A DNA stretch of 64,000 nt from Nitrosomonas sp. HPC101 (lineage in GTDB: Bacteria; Pseudomonadota; Gammaproteobacteria; Burkholderiales; Nitrosomonadaceae), in the NCBI RefSeq assembly GCF_009833125.1, contig NZ_QRCC01000008.1, forward strand, positions 1 to 64,000, written 5' to 3'. The notes under the pieces are model-generated. The model saw only the letters and a list, made by a program, of their open reading frames with translations, ran no database searches and was not told the origin of the DNA. Each line of letters begins with the position of its first letter. Position 1 is the first letter of the stretch. Positions 18,486 to 25,368 of this stretch are shown here, in pieces. The position numbers were made by a program, and so were the translations under genes.

Positions 18486-18551
18486 CAATACTGTTTTATC
18501 TGAAAATAACTATTCTGGTACAACTTTCAGGAAATCGATGGAAACCGGATT

Positions 18552-19643
18552 ATGAGCTTGAAATGTGGAATCGTCGGTTTGCCCAATGTTGGCAAATCCA
18601 CTTTATTTAATGCATTGACCAAAGCGGGTATCGCTGCAGAAAACTATCCATTCTGCACCATCGAACCCAATGTTGGCATCGTTGAAGTGCCTGATTCACG
18701 CCTTACAGAGCTGAGCAAAATCGTCAATCCACAGCGCGTGCAACCGGCCATCGTAGAATTTGTCGATATTGCCGGGTTGGTGGCAGGTGCTTCCAGGGGA
18801 GAAGGACTGGGTAACCAGTTTCTTGCCAATATTCGTGAAACAGACGCCATCGTCAATGTTGTGCGCTGTTTCGATGACCCAAACGTTGTGCACGTCGCTG
18901 GTAAGATCGATCCACTAGCCGATATCGAAGTCATTCTGACCGAACTGGCACTGGCTGATCTTGCAACCGTGGACAAAGCCATTGCACGTGACGGCAAGAA
19001 AGCGAAATCCGGTGACAAGGAAGCAATCAAACTGGTTGCGGTGCTTGAAAAACTGGTACCTCACCTTAATCAGGGACAGCCGGCGCGCACGTTTCCGCTT
19101 TCGGACGAAGAAAAGGAAATCATTCAGCCGCTGTGTCTGTTGACGATCAAACCCGCCATGTACGTGGGGAATGTGCTGGAAAACGGCTTCGAGAACAATC
19201 CGTATCTTGATCATCTGCGTGAGTACGCAGCAAAAGAAAATGCACCGGTCGTGGCGCTGTGTGCCAAGATCGAAGCCGAGTTGGCCGATCTAGACGAAGC
19301 AGATAAAAAGGAATTTCTGGCTGATCTGGGGCTGGAAGAACCCGGTCTCAATCGCCTGATTCGCGCAGGTTACGATCTGCTCGGCCTGCAAACCTATTTC
19401 ACTGCCGGTGTCAAGGAAGTACGCGCCTGGACCATACACAAGGGCAATACCGCTCCGCAGGCAGCGGGCGTTATCCACACCGATTTCGAGAAAGGTTTCA
19501 TCCGTGCACAAACCATATCCTATGCTGATTTCATTGCGTGTGACGGTGAAGCCGGCGCGAAGGAGAAAGGTAGAATGCGGGTGGAAGGTAAGGATTACAT
19601 CGTTCAGGATGGAGATGTAATGCATTTCCTGTTCAACGTCTAA
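18552..19643 (+). CDS. ychF: YchF/OLA1-type redox-regulated ATPase
   Basis: Universally conserved Obg-related P-loop protein that prefers ATP and binds ribosomes. 363 residues as in E. coli. P-loop GLPNVGKST (about residues 8-16), switch [10 protein letters not shown], an inserted coiled-coil (about 130-200), and a C-terminal TGS domain with the family ending [13 protein letters not shown]. Classic neighbour of pth, ending in a strong terminator. Confidence 0.97.
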   Translation: MSLKCGIVGLPNVGKSTLFNALTKAGIAAENYPFCTIEPNVGIVEVPDSRLTELSKIVNPQRVQPAIVEFVDIAGLVAGASRGEGLGNQFLANIRETDAIVNVVRCFDDPNVVHVAGKIDPLADIEVILTELALADLATVDKAIARDGKKAKSGDKEAIKLVAVLEKLVPHLNQGQPARTFPLSDEEKEIIQPLCLLTIKPAMYVGNVLENGFENNPYLDHLREYAAKENAPVVALCAKIEAELADLDEADKKEFLADLGLEEPGLNRLIRAGYDLLGLQTYFTAGVKEVRAWTIHKGNTAPQAAGVIHTDFEKGFIRAQTISYADFIACDGEAGAKEKGRMRVEGKDYIVQDGDVMHFLFNV

Positions 19644-19706
19644 TCTAAACAAGCCTTTTCTCAACATTTCATAAAATTGCTTTGAAGCCCTGAAACAACG
19701 CTAGAA

Positions 19707-19723
19707 CCCCGGAAATTCCGGGG
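19707..19723 (+). terminator. Intrinsic terminator after ychF
   Basis: GC-rich stem CCCCGG/CCGGGG with loop AAATT, followed by ATTTT, 63 bases past the ychF stop. Confidence 0.75.
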
Positions 19724-19904
19724 ATTTTCGATTATATAGAGATTGTGCCTAGTCCTTGCTCGTACAAAGTGACTGTGCTGGTCTATGTGAGGGTTGGATT
19801 GGATGTCTGGGGGGGCGTATATGATCTTCCGTTGGCCAATAAAATTGGCGCGACTAAAGACTGACATGGTCAGAATGTTGCGAAGCCGAGCGGTAGCTTA
19901 ATGA

Positions 19905-20339
19905 TTAATATCGTTTGAGTGCGAGGAGAAGCACGCCTCCTGCGATCATTGCAATTCCGAGCCATTCCTGAAACGATGGACGTTCTTCCAGAAAAATGAA
20001 AGCAAATGTAGCCACTAGTACCAGGCTGAATTTGTCCACGGGTGCAACCTTGGATGCATCGCCGATCTTGAGTGCCCGAAAATAGCACACCCAGGAGGCT
20101 CCTGTAGCTAAACCGGATAGACCAAGAAACAGCCATGTTTTGGGTGATAATTCAAAGGGGTTGGTCCATTTACCGGTGGAAGCCACAAATACAGATAAAA
20201 CAATAATGATAATGGCTGTCCAGATCAAGGTGGCCAGATCAGAATCTACGTCTTGAATGCCTATCTTGACGAAAATAGCAGTTAATGCCGCGAAAACAGC
20301 GGATAACAGTGCCCAATAGAACCAGTCGTTTGAAGTCAC
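19905..20339 (-). CDS. EamA/DMT-family single-domain membrane protein
   Basis: 144 residues with about five hydrophobic segments, equal to one EamA repeat rather than the usual two. The second half carries the family's conserved PVDKFSLVLVATFAFIFLEE-type block followed by a final GG-containing helix. Half-size members work as dimers (as in EmrE-like or small DMT proteins); substrate unknown. Its ATG overlaps the end of the DUF190 gene by four bases, so the two are translationally coupled, and crcB lies just upstream of that. Confidence 0.85.
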   Translation of the reverse strand: MTSNDWFYWALLSAVFAALTAIFVKIGIQDVDSDLATLIWTAIIIIVLSVFVASTGKWTNPFELSPKTWLFLGLSGLATGASWVCYFRALKIGDASKVAPVDKFSLVLVATFAFIFLEERPSFQEWLGIAMIAGGVLLLALKRY

Positions 20340-20668
20340 TCCTGATCTCCCGGCAGATCATCAGTCATACCGAATTCGATTGGTATTTTGATATAGAACA
20401 TGTTAATTTTTTCATCGTGTAGCCGTTGAAACAGACGTTTGCTCTCTGCTTCACTAAGTGCCATTGTTATCTCGATGGGTTGATCCGCCAGCTCAAAGAA
20501 ACGTGCAGCGTGTAATTTGCGATCACGCCCGAAACCTTCGGTTGCTGCAATCAAGGTTGCGCCACCGATTCCAAGTTTATGGGCTTCTTCAATCAACCAG
20601 TTGCTCAGGAACTGACGCTTGTGCGTGCGGTTCTGCTGAGTGAAGAATGTCAATTGATAACCTTGCAT
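20336..20668 (-). CDS. DUF190 small PII-like protein
   Basis: 110 residues of the DUF190 family, whose fold resembles nitrogen-regulatory PII proteins. Features include IGGATLIAATEGFGRD in the middle and PIEITMALSEAESKRLF. Members are frequently encoded next to crcB, suggesting a regulatory partner for the fluoride channel, but this is only an association. Sits between crcB (15-base gap) and the EamA-type gene (four-base overlap). Confidence 0.88.
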   Translation of the reverse strand: MQGYQLTFFTQQNRTHKRQFLSNWLIEEAHKLGIGGATLIAATEGFGRDRKLHAARFFELADQPIEITMALSEAESKRLFQRLHDEKINMFYIKIPIEFGMTDDLPGDQE

Positions 20669-20683
20669 AATGCCTCTTTTATA

Positions 20684-21082
20684 TCATAGGTGCTTGCAAA
20701 TGTCGTAGGTGGCTAGCCCTAGAAATGTCATTAATAATGAGCCAAATACGTGGGCTGACATAGCTACGCCTGCCCATAACAGGCGCTCTTGCTGAATCAA
20801 TGTAGCGACTTCTGCTGAAAATGTTGAGAAAGTTGTCAAGCCTCCCAGAAATCCGGTAATGATGAACAGCCGCCATTCGGGAGACAAGCCTGCATGCTGA
20901 CCAAAGTACGCGATTGCTACGCCTACTAAATAACCACCAAGCATATTGGCCAGCCATGTTCCTGGTGGAATGGTTGGGAACAGCGCGTTGAGGGTCATAC
21001 CCAGGCTCCAGCGCAGGATGGCCCCCAGTGACGCCCCCAGCGATATTGCCAGCAGGGAGCGGATCATGACATTGGTTTCCAT
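20684..21082 (-). CDS. crcB: CrcB/Fluc fluoride channel
   Basis: Dual-topology fluoride exporter protecting against F- toxicity. 132 residues with four hydrophobic helices; conserved Asn/Gly segment [12 protein letters not shown] and the pore motif [15 protein letters not shown] are intact. ATG at codon 1 (21082) or codon 6 are both possible. First gene of a three-gene operon with the DUF190 and EamA-type proteins. I looked for a fluoride riboswitch upstream and did not recognise its conserved blocks. Confidence 0.94.
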   Translation of the reverse strand: METNVMIRSLLAISLGASLGAILRWSLGMTLNALFPTIPPGTWLANMLGGYLVGVAIAYFGQHAGLSPEWRLFIITGFLGGLTTFSTFSAEVATLIQQERLLWAGVAMSAHVFGSLLMTFLGLATYDICKHL

Positions 21083-21467
21083 GTTTTATAAAGTAGATTT
21101 ACACCGGCATATCGTGGGGTTCAACATTTTAGGAAGCAATTATCTCGATCATCTGGAACTGATAGTGGTATCCAGACGGAGTTGTTCAGAAATAGGTATT
21201 CTACTGTTTTTCTTATCTCGCTTTTGTATCAGATAGTTTCTCAATTACCCCAGATATAACAATTTGAGTATTTCTGGTGTTGCTACAGCTAGATCAAGTG
21301 GAGAATTACAGAACCCTTGGTATGGATTTTATTGAGATTAACAGATACTAAACTGGAAACTTGACTTGATTGGTTGGATATAAAATAGAATTATGGAGAA
21401 GTTTACGGATGGAAATAAATTTGTATCACGGACACTTATAAAACTATATTTTTCAGGCACAATGAAA
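21083..21467. other. Intergenic region between crcB and the lipoprotein terminator; no gene recognised
   Basis: About 385 A/T-rich bases. It presumably holds the crcB promoter near its left end. No RNA gene or coding frame with convincing support was seen. Confidence 0.5.
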
Positions 21468-21488
21468 AACCGCCCCGGAGGGGCGGTT
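21468..21488 (-). terminator. Strong intrinsic terminator of the small lipoprotein gene
   Basis: Perfect nine-base stem AACCGCCCC/GGGGCGGTT with a three-base loop. On the minus strand it is followed immediately by TTTTTCATT, 26 bases after the lipoprotein stop. The plus strand is also T-rich after the stem (with a short gap), so it may act both ways. Confidence 0.85.
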
Positions 21489-21514
21489 ACATTTGTTTTT
21501 TCATGTTTTCCTTT

Positions 21515-21703
21515 TTATTGCTTGTTTGTTTGTTCTGCTTCCTGATTCGCTGTTTGATCTGTTGCTTGGTCTACTTTATCCGGCATTGTGCTACGTTCCA
21601 TCATCATGCTTGGTGGGTAGTTACCGGGTTTGTCCGTATCAATACATCCAGTCAAGCCAGTTGAAGCTACTAGCAGAGCAGCAGCGGTAAGTATGAGTTT
21701 CAT
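21515..21703 (-). CDS. Small secreted lipoprotein, function unknown
   Basis: 62 residues. ATG at 21703 follows TAGGAGACTGAAA; the signal peptide MKLILTAAALLVASTGLTGC ends in the lipobox LTGC, after which about 42 polar residues remain (Met/Pro-rich middle, then a Gln/Asn/Thr-rich tail with near-repeats such as QATDQTANQEAEQ). An upstream in-frame start would hide the signal peptide. It has its own strong terminator and no same-strand gene nearby, so it is a single-gene unit. No characterised homologue recognised. Confidence 0.75.
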   Translation of the reverse strand: MKLILTAAALLVASTGLTGCIDTDKPGNYPPSMMMERSTMPDKVDQATDQTANQEAEQTNKQ

Positions 21704-22169
21704 TTTCAGTCTCCTATAAGAAAAATATATTGACAATATAGCTCTTCTCACTGTTTAGACCTGTTGCCTTCCTTTTCAGAAGACAACTATTTAATGCCAG
21801 ATATTATGGTCGTTGTCAATATGTTTTTAATTTTTTTAGGTTTGATTTCTCACTCTCTTGGGGCGCAAGATGCTTTTGTGCGTAGATTTTTTGTATGAGA
21901 GTGAGATGTAATACGTTGTTATTAATTGGTATTGTCGGCAAGATATTGCATGGTATGTTTTTGTTAAACTGGGTGTATTTTTTGAATTTTGAAAAGATAA
22001 AGGCTGGAATGAGCCGGGAAAGCCCCAATTAATATCTGAATGAGGGCATGGTGGGCAAAATTGGTCAATTGCCGGATTCGAAATCCTATTTGAGAGAGAA
22101 GCCGGATGTATTATCCGGATTGTGGCTGTTCGGGTAGTTTATTTATTTTTATACAAATGCTATGTCTGA
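21704..22169. other. A/T-rich intergenic region, no gene recognised
   Basis: About 465 bases between the small lipoprotein and the tRNA promoter. The lipoprotein promoter should lie in the first 100 bases. Remaining open frames lack start-site support and look random. Confidence 0.5.
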
Positions 22170-22198
22170 TTGACGCTTGCCTGGTTAATCGGTATAGT
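22170..22198 (+). promoter_or_regulatory. Sigma70 promoter of the tRNA-Pro/Arg/His operon
   Basis: TTGACG (22170-22175) and TATAGT (22193-22198) are separated by exactly 17 bases; the predicted start point lies about six bases before tRNA-Pro. Confidence 0.75.
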
Positions 22199-22210
22199 GA
22201 GCGACTTTTC

Positions 22211-22287
22211 CGGGGTGTAGCGTAGTCTGGTAGCGCGCCTGGTTTGGGACCAGGATGTCGGGAGTTCAAATCTCTCCACCCCGACCA
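22211..22287 (+). tRNA. tRNA-Pro(TGG)
   Basis: 77 nt, acceptor CGGGGTG/CACCCCG, anticodon arm CCTGG-TTTGGGA-CCAGG (anticodon TGG), T loop GTTCAAAT, encoded CCA. Confidence 0.97.
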
Positions 22288-22331
22288 ATTTTCGTGTCGT
22301 TGATACGGGCCAGAGCCCGGTTTGAGTAGAG

Positions 22332-22408
22332 GTGCCCGTAGCTCAACCGGATAGAGCACCAGCCTTCTAAGCTGGGGGTTACAGGTTCGATTCCTGTCGG
22401 GCACGCCA
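22332..22408 (+). tRNA. tRNA-Arg(TCT)
   Basis: 77 nt, acceptor GTGCCCG/CGGGCAC, anticodon arm CCAGC-CTTCTAA-GCTGG (anticodon TCT), T loop GGTTCGATTCC, encoded CCA. Confidence 0.97.
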
Positions 22409-22458
22409 GATTAGGTCTGATCTTGTCTTGATCAGATTAAGTTGGCTTTCAGATCCAT

Positions 22459-22535
22459 GGTGGCTGTAGCTCAGTTGGTAGAGTCCCGGATTGTGATTCC
22501 GGTTGTCGTGGGTTCGAGTCCCATCAGCCACCCCA
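22459..22535 (+). tRNA. tRNA-His(GTG)
   Basis: 77 nt including the encoded G(-1) opposite C73 that is specific to tRNA-His. Acceptor GTGGCTG/CAGCCAC, anticodon arm CCGGA-TTGTGAT-TCCGG (anticodon GTG), encoded CCA. The D stem closes with a G-T pair. Confidence 0.97.
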
Positions 22536-22854
22536 TCAATATCAGACCCTAATAATTTACTAGACGGTATTGATTCTGCACGATCGTCATGGCTAGTTTG
22601 CAGCTTTTTTGCTGCTTGTCTAACGTTTGTAGATTCGTTTATTGGTTTTTCTCAAGCGATAATACTGTCATGCAGCTCATCTCACTGTCATCCCGCAACG
22701 AGTATGGTACGTGCCGGAAGATTTAAGCCAGGTCGCGTTACGATTTTTAACAGGCTGTCGTGTTTTCGTAAGTTATTGATTTAAAGAGAATCATGATTGA
22801 ATGCAGTAAGCTGCGTTACAGTAAGTAAGAGCAAGAGTCTAAATCTGGCAGGTT
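22536..22854. other. Intergenic region after the tRNA cluster, no gene recognised
   Basis: About 320 bases between tRNA-His and the convergent cti gene. It contains GCAGC-TTTTTT-GCTGC at 22600-22615, an odd hairpin whose loop is the T run, which could help end the tRNA transcript. Nothing else recognised. Confidence 0.4.
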
Positions 22855-25263
22855 CTAGAAATTTTCATAGCGGTTAATATCAAAAATACCTGCCTGCAAG
22901 GGTTGTCGTTGTTTTTGCCAGGCTGTGATGTCGTGTAGGATCTGCCAGAACTGCGGATGTGTACGCCGTATTCCCCAGGTTTCTACAATTTGTTCGAATT
23001 CCTTTGTTTCTTCTGCTTTGCTGAGCCTCGATACAAACTCTTCGATTTGTGCAAGGGGAACGTTGAACATGAAATTGGGATAGCTGCCAGTAATGCCCGG
23101 GTAAATAGTGACGTGGTCTTTCTGCGGCTGATAGCGCAGCTCTTCTCCCAACATGAAGGCAACGTTGCTATGAGCGCGATCTCTCAGCAGTGTATAAACT
23201 GTACGCTCTTTCTTTTGCTCATGTGTGACGCGGATGAATGTTACCTCCGGAAGCTGGATGATTCCGGGCAGGTTGGCAGCGGGTCGTGCGGCAATAGCAG
23301 ATAATGCATGGTCAGCCTGTTGTATCCAGAGTGGTTGGTCACCACGCCCACAGATTTCTTTTTTGCAGCGGTTCAGCGGATCATGTGGTACAGCATTGAT
23401 AGATTGGAAATGTTCAAGTATGTTCGATGCCAGCTCCAATTTTGGGTTGTCCGTGGTGAAGTGTTCGGCTGATGGCGAGTTATCGTCAATGTTGTTATAG
23501 ATGATACCAAACTTCAATTTGCCCAAATTCTGATACCAGTCGCTTAATACGGTTTTTCGTTGTCCAGCTGGAAGCAGCCGGATAAAATTTTGTTCCGAGC
23601 CGTTGCGGATCAGGTCAAAATAAAGCCGTGTCAGGATCTGATGAGCAACGTTGCCGAATACATTGAAATTGACGACCAGCTGGTAGTAGGTTTGCTCCAG
23701 CAGGGGGTAATCCATTAGCCAGATAGTCTGAGGAATAGCTCCAGCAAGTCCTTTCACGACGGAAGCGCTATTGTGATGGCGGAAAATAGTCAACAAGGCA
23801 TTCTTATTGTGACCATCGCCATTCCAGGCATGAGTGAGTGATGCTCCTTGTGGCTGTTGCTGGACATAATTTTTCTGGCGCAATGCCAGATAATTATTAT
23901 GGCGTTTGAGATAACGCAGCCAGTTTTCACCGGCATCAAGCAAATTATCATTCTGACCGGGTACGCCCAATAAAGGGATGACCTGATGCTGATAAACATT
24001 ATTGGTAACAAAGAGGTCGGATTCCGGGGATAGGAATAGTGTCCAGAAGTGATCACGAATCACATCGGTTGCAATTTGGCCACGGCAAACCGGTCCGTGA
24101 ATGAAGGTGCGCACAAAGTATTCCGCTTCGTCCAGCATAAATTGATAGCGCGCGCGTGCTGGTATGGCAGCAAAAGTAACAAATGGATTGGCGCGTTCTG
24201 TGTACCCATAACCGGGCAAATCATCCACAGTCCAGTCTTCGCTGTAAAACAGTTCGCTGATACGCTTCAATTTTTCCTGGTCAAGCGGGTAAAAGATACG
24301 ACGTTTGTGCGTGATTACGCCCGATATCGGGCGCAGACGATAGAAGAACGATCCGCCCGGGTCATCATTCGGGCTGACGGTAGCGATCGGTATGACAGCT
24401 TCACCAGGAGGGGTAGACGAGCGCAATAGCTCGAAAAAACGGGGTTCATCTCCGGATTCCGGAAAATACAAGTAAGCTAGAAACAAGTGTTCGTACAACC
24501 AGCGCGCCACCAGCCGACTGCGATTGTCTTCCCAGTTGAATAGGGTTTCCCACGCCAGAATTGCCTGTTCTTCATCCCGTGTCAGGGTAACAGTGGGTTC
24601 AATTGGTATCACGGCTCCCTGATCCAGCCATCCGGCCAGAAGTGAGTATTCCTGATCAGTCAGGCCACTGGTGCCAAGTGGCATACCTTCATAGGGATGA
24701 TCGTGTGCATAATCGTCAAATTCTCCTTCGAGAACACATTGGTTTTCGCGGGAAAAACCTGTTTCGATTGTGTCGGGCAGTTTGCTGTTGGGCGGGAGCG
24801 GAAACTGTTTTTTCAGGGAGATCATTCTTTTCAGCAATGCCTGAGATTGTTTCTTTTCTGATTGCAATACAGAATAAAATCCCTGCTTGCGCCAACCATC
24901 GGCAGTCAGTTCATCGATTCCCAGGCGGGTAGGTTTCGCTGCTTCGGTGCGTGTACTGCTATATACCAGTTCCTGGGAAGCGCCGCGCAGCAAACCTTCG
25001 GTATTCTCCAGTTTAAGCTGGCAGGGTGCGTCAAAACAACTGTGGCAGGAAAGGCATTTGGCCTCAATGATCGGCTGGACTTCCCTTGTGAAAGAAACCA
25101 GGTGCTGCGCAGGTGGGGGTAAATCGACCGGTGTGGGTAACTCAGTGCGAAACGGAGTCGAAAGGCTGCTTGGCAGAGAATGTTTGCTGTCCTGGCATGC
25201 AGACAGCATAAAAATGAGACTTGGCAAAAAATATAGGAATGGGTAATGTATACGCACCGACAA
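22855..25263 (-). CDS. cti: Fatty acid cis/trans isomerase, heme lipoprotein
   Basis: Converts cis-unsaturated acyl chains of phospholipids to trans, which rigidifies membranes under solvent or heat stress; known mainly from Pseudomonas and Vibrio. 802 residues, the family's usual size. The N-terminus is a signal peptide ending in LSAC, so this copy looks like a lipoprotein. A single c-type heme site CLSCH follows near residue 75, as in Cti, where the heme is needed for activity. Later blocks such as CRGQIATDVI and GSYPNFMFNVP fit the family. It lies 105 bases downstream of glnE on the same strand; whether they share a transcript is unclear. Confidence 0.92.
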   Translation of the reverse strand: MSVRIHYPFLYFLPSLIFMLSACQDSKHSLPSSLSTPFRTELPTPVDLPPPAQHLVSFTREVQPIIEAKCLSCHSCFDAPCQLKLENTEGLLRGASQELVYSSTRTEAAKPTRLGIDELTADGWRKQGFYSVLQSEKKQSQALLKRMISLKKQFPLPPNSKLPDTIETGFSRENQCVLEGEFDDYAHDHPYEGMPLGTSGLTDQEYSLLAGWLDQGAVIPIEPTVTLTRDEEQAILAWETLFNWEDNRSRLVARWLYEHLFLAYLYFPESGDEPRFFELLRSSTPPGEAVIPIATVSPNDDPGGSFFYRLRPISGVITHKRRIFYPLDQEKLKRISELFYSEDWTVDDLPGYGYTERANPFVTFAAIPARARYQFMLDEAEYFVRTFIHGPVCRGQIATDVIRDHFWTLFLSPESDLFVTNNVYQHQVIPLLGVPGQNDNLLDAGENWLRYLKRHNNYLALRQKNYVQQQPQGASLTHAWNGDGHNKNALLTIFRHHNSASVVKGLAGAIPQTIWLMDYPLLEQTYYQLVVNFNVFGNVAHQILTRLYFDLIRNGSEQNFIRLLPAGQRKTVLSDWYQNLGKLKFGIIYNNIDDNSPSAEHFTTDNPKLELASNILEHFQSINAVPHDPLNRCKKEICGRGDQPLWIQQADHALSAIAARPAANLPGIIQLPEVTFIRVTHEQKKERTVYTLLRDRAHSNVAFMLGEELRYQPQKDHVTIYPGITGSYPNFMFNVPLAQIEEFVSRLSKAEETKEFEQIVETWGIRRTHPQFWQILHDITAWQKQRQPLQAGIFDINRYENF

Positions 25264-25368
25264 GCTCCAGAATCAGATCAGGTAGAGCGGATTTTATCCC
25301 AAGGCCCATACTACCGGAAGCGACGGAAGTGAATCGAGAGAAGTCTTCTTTTGAAATACAGTCTTTGC

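Noticed and set aside
21083-21300. Fluoride riboswitch upstream of crcB
   Set aside because: The conserved GGNGATGG and CTGATGA-type blocks were not found in the leader.
21405-21500. Possible plus-strand small RNA ending at the GC-rich hairpin 21468-21488
   Set aside because: The promoter-like sequence upstream has poor spacing, and the T run follows immediately only on the minus strand, where the hairpin is explained as the lipoprotein terminator.
21816-22028. A 70-codon open frame in the A/T-rich region before the tRNA cluster
   Set aside because: Low-complexity composition, no start signal and no similarity; typical random frame in A/T-rich DNA.
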